From: Sclerurus mexicanus
Taxonomy: Eukaryota; Chordata; Aves; Passeriformes; Furnariidae
Direction: 5' to 3'
Assembly: GCA_013396755.1 (NCBI GenBank)
Contig: VWZF01006672.1
Span: forward strand, 110,534 to 174,533
Length of the DNA: 64,000 bases
Positions within the stretch are counted from its first letter, which is position 1; each line of letters begins with the position of its first letter. A program made the position numbers and the translations under genes. The notes below the pieces were generated by a model that saw only the letters and a program-made list of their open reading frames with translations, searched no databases and was not told the DNA's origin. Shown one piece after another: positions 44,978 through 58,218 of this stretch.

Positions 44978-45315
44978 CTGCTGGACCAACCTGGCCTTGG
45001 ACACTTCCAGGGCTGGGGCAGCCACAGCTTCTCTGGGCACCCTGTGCCAGGGCACCACCCTCCCAGCGAAGGATTCCTCCCCAGTATCCCACCTAACCCT
45101 GCCCTCTTGCAATGGGAAGCCGTCCCACCTTCTCCTGTCCCTCCAGGCCCTCTCCATCTTTTTTGTGGCTCCTTCAGGCACCGGAAGGCCACAATCAGGT
45201 CACCATGAAGCCTTTTCTTCTCCAGGCTGAACACCCCCAGCTCTCCCAGCAGAGCTGCTCCAGCCCCCTGCTCACCTCGGTGCCTCCTCTGGCCTCGCTC
45301 CATGTCCTTCAATCC
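44978..45315 (-). mobile_element. CR1 LINE 3' tail
   Basis: Reverse-oriented copy of about 335 bp: cttggacacttccagggctg, gccacagcttctctgggcac, cttctccaggctgaacaccc, ctcccagcagagctgctcca. Confidence 0.93.
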
Positions 45316-46274
45316 AAACCCTCAGGGAGCAGGAATGGCTTTGGGTTAAGCTGTTTATCACTGCTAACAACTTCAAGTGCAGTTGTTACCGAGAGGGAGG
45401 AGGAACATCCTCCAAAACCTCCTTCCTATGATTTATGAACTGAATTTGAACTGATCGGGGCGTGACCTTTTCCAGGAAGGGGCATCCACTCCTAACCCAG
45501 AGCTGGAGGCTTTACAAGCAGCACCAATAAAGAGCAGAGATGAAGAGTGATTTATTAGTCACCAACAACTTTCTCAGCATCTTTACAAGCTCTGGGAGGT
45601 GGGTATCCAGCTCCACGAGGAGCATCCAGCTCCAAGAGCCTGCGGTGCCGCACGGCCAAGTGCTGACAGCCAGAAGTCACAGGAGAGCAGCCATCCACAG
45701 CTGAATTTCCATAAACTATGTTCCCATTTAGTTCCAATCTCCGTGAAGCGTCTCTCTGTGGGTGGGCTATAGGCTGGACTCTGGGAGCAGCACAGACACA
45801 GCTGCCTACGGGAGCTGGAGTGCCAAAATCTGCACCAGCCCCACTTCCAAAGGCGGGAGACGAGGAGAGGGTTCCTTTCTTGCTGGGAGGTGTGTGTGGT
45901 AGGGGGGGGGAAGGAATAAAACTCAGCCGTTCAGCAGCTCGGAGTGCTGCTGGAAAACGGGGTTTTGCCAGCAGGTTGTCCCCCAGCTCCACCAGGAGCT
46001 TCCCCCTTCCAGCTGCAGCATCAGCTGCACCTCGTGGTAGGGCACTACAACCACCAGTCACTGCCTCTAGTCCACTCGTGCAGCCAGTATTTGCATTTGC
46101 CAAGCAGAACCTTTGTGATGCCTTTTGCACTGCTCCAAAAACTCGGAGGGAACCCAGGAAAAGTGTCTGGGAAGCCAATTTCTTCTCCTTTGGAGAATCA
46201 TTTGTGTGAACCCTCTGGAAGGGCTGGGTCACACCATCTCTGCTGTGTTTCCACTGCTGCAGAGGGACTATTTA

Positions 46275-46557
46275 GAAGCGCATGTAGTGACAGGACAAGG
46301 GGGGATGGATTCAAACTGACAGAGATTGGATAGACTGGATATTAGGGATAAATTCCTCCCTGGGAGGGTGGTGAGGCCCTGGCACAGGGTGTCCAGAAAA
46401 GCTGTGGCTGATCCATCCCTAGAAGTGTCCCAGGCCAGCCTGGACAGGGCTTGGAGCACCCTGGGATAGTGGAAGGTGTCCCTGCCCATGGCAGAGGGTG
46501 GCACTGGGTGGGCTCTAAGGTGCTTTCCAATCCAAACCACGCTGGGATTCCACAATA
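46275..46557 (+). mobile_element. CR1 LINE 3' tail
   Basis: Plus-oriented: gtagtgacaggacaaggggg, ggccctggcacagggtgtcc, gtgtccctgcccatggcaga and a gattcc-type terminus. Confidence 0.93.
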
Positions 46558-49500
46558 CTGGAATGCTGCTGTCTCCTTGATGCCCTCCCTCCTCCTCGAT
46601 CTGTTACCTAAATTCATACTTCGATTTACTAAGGAAATACAAGGAACTGGGAATACATTCCAGTATTTTCTCTCTGTACCAGATTCAGATTTACAGCAAA
46701 GCCAATACTGAAAATCCCAGTGTTTGCACCCATTAGTGACTCCGTAAGCAATCCCCCCCGGGCGGTACAATGGAATTCCCAAATTAACTGAGGTTTGCCC
46801 AGGAGAATTTGGGGTGCTTTGAGGATAACAAAGGGTGGCAGAACACCCTTCTGGGGCAGTGGGCAGCTTTCCTTTGGCACACAATTGCCCAGTGAAAAAC
46901 CAGCGAGAACCGAAGACCCGATGGAGTCAAAGGCTCCAGACTCAAACCCCAGTCCCGGCTCCGCGCCACGTTCCCTCCACGACTCATCCCCGACCTTCCC
47001 TCCGGCTTCTCCCATCCTTAAGACGGGAATTACAAGCCCTCCTACCTCCCTCCAGCCCATCTGTTTGGCTTGTAAGCTCTCCAGGGCAGGGGCTGGTTTT
47101 TATTTGTGTGTGCAGCACCGCATCCAGCCGGGTCCTGCTCTTGGCCCGCGCCGAACACAAAGCCGCGCTGGTGTCTCGCTCAAACACCAACAACTCGGGT
47201 AAACAAGAGAAAAGCAGCTTGATATTTTCTTTCCCCCCGCTGTCCCTGCTTTTCCGTGCCTTGTTTATTCTCCTCAAAGCCCCAGCAGACATCTAATCAA
47301 GCTGTTAAGGAGGCAGATTTGTGGTCAGCCGAGCACTTGGGGAGTTGTTAAACGTTCGAAACCAGTTCTGGGCAGCAAACAGCTTTTTTTTCTTTCCTTA
47401 CCCACAGAATACTCACCATTTTCCTGCTGAAATCACGATACAACTTCTCTGCTCAAAGGCCTCGTTAGGTCCGGGTAGGGACACCTGCCTTTTTTAGGCC
47501 TATCTTGTTTGCACTCCTTGGGAACGATCCAAATCACGCCACAGACGCCGCGATGATTTCAGCAGGCTTAAGAAAGAAGGAAAAATGTGATAGTTTCCAG
47601 ATGAGTGTATTCTACTAAATTTAACATGCCTTTTGGTACTTAGAATTTCCACTTTTCCCCCTTCCATTTGTGTAATTAGAACTCAAGCAGCAGGAAACTG
47701 TTCCTGCTCCAGCCTCAGTTGGGAATGGCAGAGTCTCATTCCCACTCGCCCTCACAAGGGATTCTGCACAGCTTACACGGACAGGTTCAAACCCAGATTT
47801 GGAATAAGATATCTTTAATTAAATAGAGCAAAATAAATACAGACTCTTCATGTGGCAGTTATATGTGCATATACATATATATCTCAACATAGACAACAGG
47901 CAGCAAGGCAGCTGTGAAAAAACAAAACCAAAAATCAAGTTTTACCCCATTTAAGAAGCAATGACAGATTTCATTTCCACTTTTACAATTGTGCAGGTTT
48001 TCCACGCTCACCCTTGTTGACTTCACATTGATGAGACAGAACATTTACTGTGACTATTGTCACTCTGGCAATAAAGGGGATTGATGTGCACAATGGATAT
48101 CTCTGGGTTCCAGGGCCAGAAGAACCTCTTGCTCACAGGCCACAGCAGATCAAAGCAGGAATTAACTCTGGGAAGTCCTGCTGGAGCTAAAGCAGAGCCC
48201 GTGAGGGCGGCACAACTCGTTACCAGGGACACCAAATAAAAATGGAGCCCAAATGACACAGCAGGAGCTGAGGCTCTCCCTGCGTGGTGACGGTTGTTCT
48301 ATTCAGTGTTGCCACCGCTTTGGGTTCTCCTGGTTCCTGCCCAGGCTGATGCTCTCCTCTCCAGTGGATCCCACTGCCTTCCCACACTGCAGCACACACA
48401 CGGAGAACTCCGTAAAAGCCCTTTCCAAACCACAGAGGAGCTGTGGCTCCAAAGTACATAGTTCAAATTCAAATTTGGGGCCGGATGAAATGATTCAAAA
48501 CGGGCAAGAAAGCAAAGATATCCTGTTTTCCAGGGGCTGTTTTGCCCTGAGTGGCGAAGGGAGGAGGTGGAAAAACAAGGACGTGCTGGAGCAATGGCCC
48601 TGGATGGTATCAAGCTCCGACAGTCCCAACGCTGCTCTGGCACTGCAGTGGGTTGATTTCACAAGGCCTTTGCTGCAGGCGAGCTCCTCGGTGCCTGTTT
48701 GCTCTGGGCACAGCTCAACACGTTTCCCTGCTTTGCAGGATCCACGGGGCCCTGCCCTGGAAAGGTGGGAATGCAGCAGGAGCCGCAGCACCCAGAGCAA
48801 AACTCGGGAAGGGAAGGAAAGGAGCTCCTCCAGCCCCCTGAACTGCCCCTCGCTTCGTGCCTGTCCTTTGGTGCCATGGTTTAAAACACAAACATTGCAC
48901 AACGTGCTCTCCTTGTTTTGTCACTTCTCCATCTCTCAGCACTCCACGTGCAGCAGAACTGGCTTCCCATGGAGCCAAGTTCCACATGATTCCATCCCAT
49001 TCCCTTTCTACCTCGGGACACGTGCATTTATTCCATGTGCTACGTGAGCACACAGCAAGTGTGGGACAAAGAAATGAGAGCCATTTTCACAGCTAGAAAA
49101 TTCTGCTGATTAAAGAAGCAGCACAGAGACCCTCCTGAACCAGGAGAGCAGCAGACAACAAGCCAACAAGGCAGCACGAGGACGGGGGTAAGTGTAAAAT
49201 ACAAGTGAAACACTTGGAGCAGCGACTTGCTAAGGTAATAAAGAGCTTTAAATATTTGTGCCCCGCTCCCAGACACTGAAACCTCTCTGCTCTCCCACTG
49301 AGGAAGGGTGAAAAAACAACGAGGCTCACAGGTAAGCTGGGAGCCAGATGGCACGAGGAGCTGCTTCATTCACCCACTGCCCTGGGAAGTCTCAAACCTG
49401 GGTCACTCCATGACCCAGAGCTACAAGAGGCAGCACTGGCTTGTTGCATCACTTTGGATTTACTCCTTTGGATTCCGCCTCTTCCAAGAGGACGAGACTC

Positions 49501-49789
49501 CAGTTTTAAAGGGCAACTGTACAAACAGGACACGGGAGTATTTACACTGCTCTCCAAACAGCGGTGCAGGCAGCGGGGGTCTGGTGGGTGATTTATGAGG
49601 TGGGACAGCTCCTTTGAACTGGCTCTCGCATGGGGGGAGGCCCTCGGGAGTGGGGAGGAACAGACGACGGCCGGCTCTGCCGAGGAGCTCTCCCAGTGGC
49701 TTTGGCCCAGGTGGTCCCAGCTGCCAGGCGCTCCAGGAGCAGCTCTCTCCTTCCATTCTATCTCACCCACAGACAGAGTCAACACACCA

Positions 49790-50027
49790 GAGAGGGCCAT
49801 TTTTCCTTTTATTTATTTCCCAGAAGAGCTCTTCCTTGCGCTTTTCAGACACGATACAAAACAAGCAACAGGACTTTGTTTCATGTACAGAAACAGTTTG
49901 TTGGAGTATAAAGAGTTACTGGTGATCGTTACTGAAGAATGTTGGCTTATTCCAGGGGCACTTCAGTATTCCTGAGGAATAATCATTGATTTCTCCTTCC
50001 TTCCCACTGGGATAGTCTTGCCATTAG
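49790..50027 (-). other. Putative MICOS10 3' UTR
   Basis: Minus-strand sequence after the MICOS10 stop, with overlapping AATAAA signals at 49808-49817 (AATAAATAAA). That gives a short 3' UTR of about 240 bases. Use of a more distal signal cannot be excluded. Confidence 0.45.
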
Positions 50028-50036
50028 TCACTGTTC
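50028..50036 (-). CDS. MICOS10: MICOS10 coding part of exon 4 (two codons and stop)
   Basis: The acceptor cttgctttacag is followed by GAA CAG TGA, adding Glu-Gln and the stop. Phase 0 from exon 3. From memory the mammalian protein ends EQEQ, so this copy stops two residues earlier. The coding part is far too short to be found by frame-based methods. It is placed by family knowledge and splice signals. Confidence 0.8.
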   Translation of the reverse strand, partial: EQ

Positions 50037-52668
50037 CTGTAAAGCAAGAAGGCTTATATTATTATAAAGCCATTTGGGTTCCTTACATGGGAGGTGCTGC
50101 AGGATGTAAAGCAAGTCACGGAGCTTTGCAACGTTTCCAGAGGGCACAGGAGCTGGCTATGGAGAAATGAGGCAGCTATTTGCATGTATAAGCCTCCATT
50201 CTGATAAACTGGGCACTGCAAAAAACCCCCAGCATTACTGTTCAAGTTAAGTATTCGCAGGTTGAACAGGAACCAGACAGGAGTCAGAGCCACAGAAGGC
50301 AGGAGGAAAGGCTGCAGGTGCCTTCTTGTGTTCCTGCACATCAGTGGAACCCACACTGCTACCACAGTACAGTGCTGTGGGGTTTGGGTGATCGTACAGG
50401 CTAAATAACCTGAAAAAATAGGATCTTTTCCACTCTGCAAGGAGCCTAGGCTGTAATTCACAGCCACAGCCTTGAAATAATTGCTAATGTTGATTTCAAA
50501 TTCAGCCGAAGTCACAGTGAAACCCACTTGACCAAATGACTTAAAAAGCCCTCAGCATCTTATGACCACAGATTAGAAGTTCTCTGCATTTTAACAAGTC
50601 TCTTGCTCTGGATGAATGGCTCCTGCACCGGTGGTGGTGTTTCATGATCAAAACCCTAACCCAAAGGATGGGCAGTGGGATGGTCCAGGTTACAGCCATT
50701 ATTTGGTATTGTGAAGGTTCTCTGTCCTTTAAGGAACTTGATCCTGAAGAATCAAGAATCCCAGCTGGATAAAACCCCGAATAACCTGGTCTGACCTCAC
50801 AGCTGACCCCCATGACCTCCCTGAAGTCCTTTCCAACTCCAGTTCTCCTGTGATCCTGTGAACTTGACAGGCTCAGAAAACTAGAAATAATTTTGTCCAA
50901 GTTAATCCGTGTTCCATTTCTCTCTAATAAAGCTGATTTTCTCGCTGATTTCTCTCAGTTTGACAAGTTAACATTTGAACAGAAGTCAGTTGTGTAAGGA
51001 AGTCCTACAGAGCTCAGTTATAACCAATTTTCTAGGGGAAAAAACCAGATGAGTGATAATGCAACAACATTTTCCATGTTCCTAACCAAGAGAAATGAAA
51101 TAATTTGGTTGTAATAACCCTGTAATATCCATGACACGACATTTCAGAGGGAATTAATGCCATTAACCACTGCGTGGCTTCAGCCCCTCTCTCAGCAGCT
51201 GCCCTGTGCCAGAGAAAGCCACGGAGACAGCGCACTGGAAACTCAAGTCACCTCAAGCTGCCAAGGGCCACCCTTGCTCCAGAGCACAGATTTGTCCTCA
51301 ATGCCAACAAAAATCCCTTACTAGGCTGACCTGACACTCAGTAAGAAGCATCCTTGAATGAATAGTGCTCTCTCAGAGCACGAGAACAGGGCGTTCATCA
51401 CTCACGTGAAGCCACGGACTCATTCCAGCTCCTTCTTGGAGACATAAATTGGAGGAACACCCTCAGGAGGGTGTTGAAAGCCAACACATCTTAATGGTAA
51501 GGAATCTGGCCAGAAGAATCAAGCCCAGATCCTTCATCTTGGGCTGTAGCTGGCAGTGCTGATCAGCTGCACCCAGGTCACAGTTTCTCTATACTGCCCT
51601 CCAAAATATTTCATTCTGGAGAATCTTGTCACTGTTTCCCTCTAACAGGCAGCTGGGGGAAATATCTGTAAGCAGGTTTGGCTGGCAGGGCTGCAGAGGG
51701 CTGGCAATAGCTCACCTGGCCAGTAAATTCCGGGAGGACTGGGCACAACTCACAGCTCTGGATGCACCAAGAAACGCCCACAAACACCTTCAGGCCTCCT
51801 CATCAGGCAGAGGAAGGACATGGGAGCAATTCTGGCACCCTAGGAAAAGCTCCTGGCAGAACATTTTGCCTCAGAACTGTCTGAAGTGCCACAGTAACTC
51901 AAATCCATCCTGGCGGATGCCTCTCCACTGAAATGCTGTAGGCAGCCCGTGGCTTTGTGGATCCAAAACACGCACAAACACGGTTTTGTTTCCCAGGTAT
52001 CACAGTGATAAATTACCACGGGGACAACCCCAACTTTTCCATGTGAAGAAATGAGGAAAATATTAATGGAGTCAGTTTGTGGACTTGGTGCATTGCAGCC
52101 AGTCTGGGAGTTCACAATGGTCCCTGATAATTAATCTATTTTAAAATATTTTATTTCAGCGTGTCAGTGACAATGGTGAACTCACTGAAACCATCTCCTT
52201 CAAAACTGGTTTTTCAGACTAATTACTACATTACAATCCAGCCAAACATCCACAAAACTTACAAGTGATCAGTATTTTCATGTTGAAAACACCCCCAAAA
52301 CCTCTCTGGAGATCAAAGATCTGCTTCCACAGACAGATCTATCTGGCATGACTTAGTTTCTTCCCAGCTCATCTTACTATTAGTTTAGTTTTCCTGCTCT
52401 TCTCACATGTATTTTTAAGTGTATTCGGGTTGTGTTAAAACCTACCTGCAGGATCTGTTAAACCAATTCCATGTATTCAGCCTAACGAGTTTATGGTTAA
52501 AGCCACCAGTTATTAACCATTTCTGAGGAGCAGGGGAACCACTCCTGCTTTGGCAACCCAAGTTTCCTCTCACCAGCATTCCTTTGGGAAAGGCAGAGGA
52601 GTATCCGTGGAAATGGTGTCCAGCTCAGACACAGTTACCAAGCAATAGTGACCAGCATTGGTACTTAC
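50037..52668 (-). other. MICOS10 intron 3
   Basis: A 2.6-kb intron, gtaagt donor. It contains a degenerate CR1 terminus near 50785-50865 and nothing else recognised. Confidence 0.7.
50785..50865 (+). mobile_element. Degenerate CR1 LINE terminus
   Basis: The segment gacctccctgaagtcctttc, caactccagttctcctgtga, tcctgtga resembles the CR1 3' end in plus orientation. The upstream part is too diverged to align by eye. Confidence 0.55.
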
Positions 52669-52778
52669 TTTTACAAATTTACCATGGAGAAGATATGGAG
52701 ACTGGAAGTCGTGCTGACAATTGGAATAAGCCATTCCTAACCCCATCCCAGACCCAAAAGCAATAGGCCATGTCTTTC
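52669..52778 (-). CDS. MICOS10: MICOS10 coding exon 3
   Basis: The acceptor is tcccccacag and the donor gtaagt. Two bases complete an Arg codon, then 36 residues: KTWPIAFGSGMGLGMAYSNC and QHDFQSPYLLHGKFVK. The second transmembrane segment carries the glycine motif G-S-G-M-G-L-G, which in Mic10 is needed for oligomerisation and for bending the inner mitochondrial membrane at crista junctions. The YSNCQHDFQ.PYLLHGK end is nearly invariant in vertebrates as I recall. Reading phase and peptide agree exactly with exons 2 and 4. Confidence 0.95.
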
Positions 52779-53128
52779 CTGTGGGGGAGGAAGCAGAGAG
52801 GGCAAGTCAAAGGCAGGGAAAGCTGTTTGGTTTAGATTGTTACACAAGCACCAGCAAAGACCAAATTACAAAAGGGGCACGTTAGGCAGTTTCATTCTCT
52901 AAGTCCCAAAAACAGAAGAACAGGAGTATCAGAGAGTTAAATCACATTTGGAATTCAGCAGAGAGCAGTCTCTGAATCCAGAGTATCACCGAAAACCAAA
53001 TAATGGAGGAACGGGACTAACAGCCTGGTTAAGTTCTGCACACCTCAAGGACTTCTTGGTTTTAAAATACACCCACAGGAGATGGAAACCGGGAAGCCAG
53101 GCAGTCAAGGTGAGGGCAGGGCACTTAC
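52779..53128 (-). other. MICOS10 intron 2
   Basis: A 350-bp intron, gtaagt donor and tcccccacag acceptor. No other content seen. Confidence 0.85.
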
Positions 53129-53176
53129 TTTTGAAGAAGATGACTGAGAAAACAATTCCTAGTCCAAATCCAGCAC
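53129..53176 (-). CDS. MICOS10: MICOS10 coding exon 2
   Basis: MICOS complex subunit MIC10 (MINOS1), a hairpin protein of the inner mitochondrial membrane that shapes crista junctions. This 48-base exon has acceptor ttgtcacag and donor gtaagt. It completes a Gly codon, then encodes AGFGLGIVFSVIFFK and the first base of Arg. It is the first transmembrane segment, with the G-x-G-x-G-x-G motif of Mic10. The upstream exon, with the start and about 21 residues, was not found on either strand within the window and should lie beyond its right edge. The visible part, 54 residues with exons 3 and 4, is unbroken. Confidence 0.93.
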
Positions 53177-56100
53177 CTGTGACAAGAGATGCAGTGAGTA
53201 GGGATTAAGATAATACAGAGTAATGGAACATTATTTCATCCTTTACAGCAATTCTTTGGTCCAACTCAGGGGTATCACACTGTAAATATCTGACTACATG
53301 TAATTTCAGCACACCAAAGCAAAGTGTTCTTAAATAGCAATTCTGAAAAGAACAATTCTTCTTAAGTAACTGCAAGCAGCTAATTCAGCTTAGAATCCAA
53401 ACATATATAATAAGTACATTATCAGAAAGATTTGGGAAACAAACCAGACTCTCATCCCAGGGAAAGTTCCTGAATTTCTGTCACCATCTACAAGGTGGAA
53501 TTAAGATTTATTTGGCCCACTGTCAGCGAATGAGAAACACATAAATGAAAACTTATTGTGTCCCTGAGCTTTAGATTTTGCAGATGAATATCTCAGTGTA
53601 TTTCGTTTATCTCACCACTTTAACTGCTTCAATGTGTGTCCTGAGGGCAGCAGAACTTTGAAGCTTTGTGTTATTCTATCCCTTACAAAGAAAGCTCCAG
53701 GCTGCTTATCTTTCACATCCACAACATTCATTATGGAGCATATTTAAACACATTAGGAGTGAATGACTTTTCACATCCTTAATACTATATATAGAAATAA
53801 CTGCAGCGCTTGAAAAAAAAAAATTATCCAGAGCCATTAAAACACTTGGCATATTTCAAATTAACTTCTGCTTTCCTTGGAAGGTGAGCTTAGGATTTTC
53901 TGCAAGAAGTCAGGCAAGTCTGCAAAGCTCCTCTCAGGAACCAATAAATATAACAGCGAAAACTTGCAGCTGAGTGGGCAAATTCTACCTTTAATTTTAT
54001 GCACTAAAGACAAGACTTTCAGATAAGGCACGGAAGTACAAAAGTTTAACAAAGGGGGGGTAAAATATCAGTCATGCATATGCTCATTAAAAGAGACAAC
54101 TAACAGTTTCAGGTTTATTTTGCACCAAACGCATCCTGTTATGGGTTTCAATTCTCTTCCTGCAATACAAGAAATGTAAATTAAGTGTAGTGAGTTTATT
54201 AATTCAAATACATCCTTTTTTTGTGTTCCTAAGAGCGTGTGATCCTTACTTAAGGTCCTGTTGAACACATTACTGGCCTGAGTCCAGAACAGTGCCAGGG
54301 AATCCTGTACCCTCTTGGCAATAAAAGATGATGTTTCATTTTTTTAAAGTTTCCTTTTGCTCTTCACACCTTTCTCCTTGCAAAAAGCATCTTAATGGAA
54401 CAGTCTGCTCCAACAATCCCTAACGCACCCTAAGTACATCAGGATGCACCACGCAGCACATTCACATTTATTGATCAGGAAACCTTGGCTATTGGAACAG
54501 AGGTGACCAAACCCTCGTGTTCGCTCTCGTTAGGACTTCGCTGTGTGTATTCACTGAGAGCTCGAGGGAAGAGATGCTTTAAAAACTCCATTTCACTCCA
54601 GATTCCAGCTGTGCCAGGGGTAACTACTTCACCAGGTCGTTCCAGCTTACAAGACACGCGGTGCACGAGAGCTCTGACCGCCCGCACAGGACTCCCCCGG
54701 ACACTTTCACACAAGGTCAGCTTCTCCCTCGAATCATCTGCACGGCTCAGGGAAAGTCTCAGCTCCTCAGATGCCTGCTCAGAGGCTGGGCTTTGCTGCA
54801 TTTCAGACGGTAAGAGACACCCTCCTTGGTTTGGCAGGCCCTGCCAGAGGCAGCAGGCACTGCTGGAGCCGCAGCTGATCCCCTGTCCCCCTCCCCAGCA
54901 CAGCCTCTGCCGGAGCCCAGCTGCTGCTGGCTCTCCCCCAGCGTTTGTGCCATTAAGGATAATTATTATCTCCCAGAATCCATCCAAGGGGCGTGTGTTT
55001 GGCCCCCTGACCCATCCCCTTTGCCAGCCTGGCCCCACAACCCGCTTGCTTCGGGCTCTTGTGCCTGCCAGGGGCTTTGTGGAGGGAACTCCTCCTGCTC
55101 AGACAGCACCAGGCGTTGTTTGAGCTGCCCCAGTTCAGCAGGGGGAGATACCAGTCCCCGGGAAGGTCCCCTCTGCCAACCCAAACACTGGAGCTGGTCA
55201 CTGAGAAGTGATGCACAGGATGACAAATTCCTGCATCATCTCCATGGGCAGTTTCTAATGTCACCACATTTTCCATGTCACCAGTCAAACCCACATTCTC
55301 CTCACCAGCCTGGTGGTGAACTGCTCCCTTTTTTGTCTCAAGACAGCCCTGCACTACGGGAGGGACTATAACTAATGGAGTTGCTTTCCATCTACTTCCA
55401 GAATCATTGTTATCTTGTTCCCTTCGCCTCCTTCAGATGTTCTCTCACATTACAGCCCCTCAGAAAGGGCTCTGCAGAGATGCCATCAATGCTCCTTCCT
55501 GTTGGCCACGGAGGAAGCCGCAGGATACGCTTAAAAGGTGAAAAATGTTATTATTTCTGTCAACTGCAATTCAGCCTAAGCCCGAAGCAAAAACTAGCTC
55601 CTGCCCCACACCAACACCACTGTTAAGCAGATGTGCTTCAGCACGACTGGCTTTAGAACACTCTGTTTTCCTGAAGCAGCTCATTTGAAGGGATCGTTCT
55701 TTTCCATGAAAGTGCGATTTCGGTGCAGTTTTGGAGGACATGACTGCACCCTGTTCCAGCAGGAAGGGCAGCACAGTGACAATGAGTACAAAGAGATGAT
55801 GGTTAAGCTATCTAAGGCCTTGCTTTAAGTAATAAAAATGCCACAGAGGAATGAAGGAGATCTGACAGCGAATGGGTTTTGGTTTTCTGCACAAGGCAAC
55901 TTGAGAAACAAACCAAAACTGTACCTCAGCTTTCCTCCTCTCCAAGGCAGTTTGGTTCACTCCTCTCCTCCTGAGGCACAGCTGGACACTGTGCTGGAAA
56001 CTCTTGTGATCACAACGCCCTGTCAACAACAAACACCCCATCTGCCCCCTCGCATCAGCCACTGCATGTACAGCATTTCCTCTCCTCTCCTTGGTTTTAA

Positions 56101-58014
56101 CATTTAAAAATTGGTTTTAGCTTAAACCCAGACCCTTCAGCTACATTTAGTTCCTCAGCCCATCTGGTGAAGAACCTCTTTCTGTGGGTAGTTTGTCACT
56201 CATCTTCATTCCACTAGAAAGTATTTGTGGTTATGTGGTCATTTCCTGTGTCTCCAGGACCAAGGGGGAGCAAAACCATCTTGCCTCGGGAGCAAAGTAA
56301 TGCATTTCACTTTAATTCTATATAAAGTTACACCAGAGATAAACAATGGCCGAGCTGTTGATGAGTTTTACAGGTTTAAGTTCTCACATGCTCAATTTCC
56401 TCTTAAAGAGGCAACGTGTTGCTTCAAAGAGCCTCCCACCTGACCAGGGGACACTCCAGCTGTTCCTCCTAAAGACCAGCACCTCTAGGCCAGGCTTTAA
56501 CTTCAGAACAATAAAACATGAAAGGTTTATCTTACAATAAAAACAAACGAACATGGAAAAGCGAAGGGCTTGATTTCCCCCCCTCCCTTTCTTGCATGAC
56601 AGACTCTTTGGAGGAAAAGGCCACAGGAAACAGTACAAAGCATTTTTCACCTTCTCTGACAGTTTAAAATGTTTAACTAGAAAAACAGTCTCTTCCACCC
56701 CACATCCATCACTTCAGCCTAAACTCATTTGCAGTGTCAACAGGGGACAGGACAGTCCTGTGGGCATCTCACTCCTGCTCCCCGGGGCACGGACTGGCCC
56801 AGCCACACAGAATTGGGATTAGGCACCAAGCCCAGTCTCCAAAACTTTTACATTCTCCCTTTTTTTTTCTTTTTAAGCTCTTACACCTTCCAAGAAAAAC
56901 GTCCTGGTACCTGCCATCAATCTCACACGCGGGAGAGCACGCGCCGTCCACCCAACAGGACGTCATAAAAGTGTCGGAGAGAAACACAAATCTCCAGGAT
57001 GGGCTCCTGCCCCACGAGAACATCTGGGAAAAACTTTTTTTATTCTATAAATTTAATCAACAGTCCCTCCAAGAGCAATAGTACGCGGTTCTCTCCCGGG
57101 CTACCCAAGTAGCTCTGGGCTGAGGCAGCTTTAAGAGAGCCACACCTAAATGGGCTTTGCTCGACACTTAAAATAGAAGGATTCAAATCTGCTCCCTGAC
57201 ATCTGGCAGATGTGTTGCTGTTACTATAGCAGCTGGAAGGTTTTCAATTACTTAATCTGACAAAAAGAAAACTATTATTTTCCTTTGCCATTCCTCAAGC
57301 ACAAAGGCAAAACTGAGGGCTTCAGCCTCCAGTCCCACTTCGACAAGATCCACAGAGAAGTGCTTTGCAAAAACAGGGGGGAAAGCTGCCTTCATGCACC
57401 AGGGCCTTCACTTCGCACCAGTCAGAAATCCGAGACCATGAAATCACTTATTTATGGAGAGAATTCATTTTAAGCAGACTCTTAGTGAGGTCGTAGTGGC
57501 AGGAATCAGACTTTCTTCAAACACCAACTCTGAAGCTTTCATTCCCATCTCCCCCGTGGTGCGGATTGTTTATGTGGCAGACAGAAAAATGAGCAAGGAC
57601 ACTGGAAGAAAACATGGTGAAATTATATCCCAAGTAGTCGAGGAAGGAGAAAAAAGTGTGTTTTGTTTTCTTCTAGCATGTGACTGTAGTAACACAGAAT
57701 ATTAATATCCAAATACCACTATAATAAAAACTCCTGACATGCTTTCAGGGGGCTGGTTTCAGCTTTAAGGACTAGTGAGGGTCAAACACTGCCTGAAGGC
57801 AAACCTTAGATAAACATCAGCACTGCTGCAGAGGGACAGGCAGGAAGTGGCCGTGATCTCCCAAGGAATCACAGCAATAACCTTGGAGCAGGCCAGAAAC
57901 TTTTCATCCTCACACTGATGGATGAGCTGTGAGACCTGAGGGCACAAACGTTTCCTCCCTCTTTTAAAAGGGGAAGGGGAGAGGAGTGGAAGCTGCTCTT
58001 TGAAGAGACAGTGC

Positions 58015-58218
58015 AACTTTACTGGGAGGGTGGGCAGGCCCTGGCACAGGGTGCCCGGAGAAGCTGTGGCTGCCCCTGGATCCCTGGGAGTGTCCAAGGC
58101 CAGGCTGGATGGGGTTTGGAGCACCCTGGGCTGGTGGGAGGTGTCCCTGCCCATGGCATGTTCATCTAATTGAACAAGATGAACTTTAAGGTCCCTTCCA
58201 AAGCCACAACATCCCATG
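58015..58218 (+). mobile_element. CR1 LINE 3' tail
   Basis: Plus-oriented: gggagggtgggcaggccctg, gcacagggtgcccggagaag, gtgtccctgcccatggcatg, aaggtcccttccaaagcc. Confidence 0.9.

Larger units (their letters stand above)
39893..49780. other. Intergenic region between NBL1 and MICOS10
   Basis: About 10 kb without a supported exon. It holds CR1 tails at 42050-42195, 44978-45315 and 46275-46557, a CpG-rich block at 42580-43220 and a single-N ambiguity at 43372 within a C run. The rest is featureless to my reading. Confidence 0.45.

Noticed and set aside
50645..50662. Telomere-like ccctaaccc word
   Set aside because: A single occurrence, not a tandem array.
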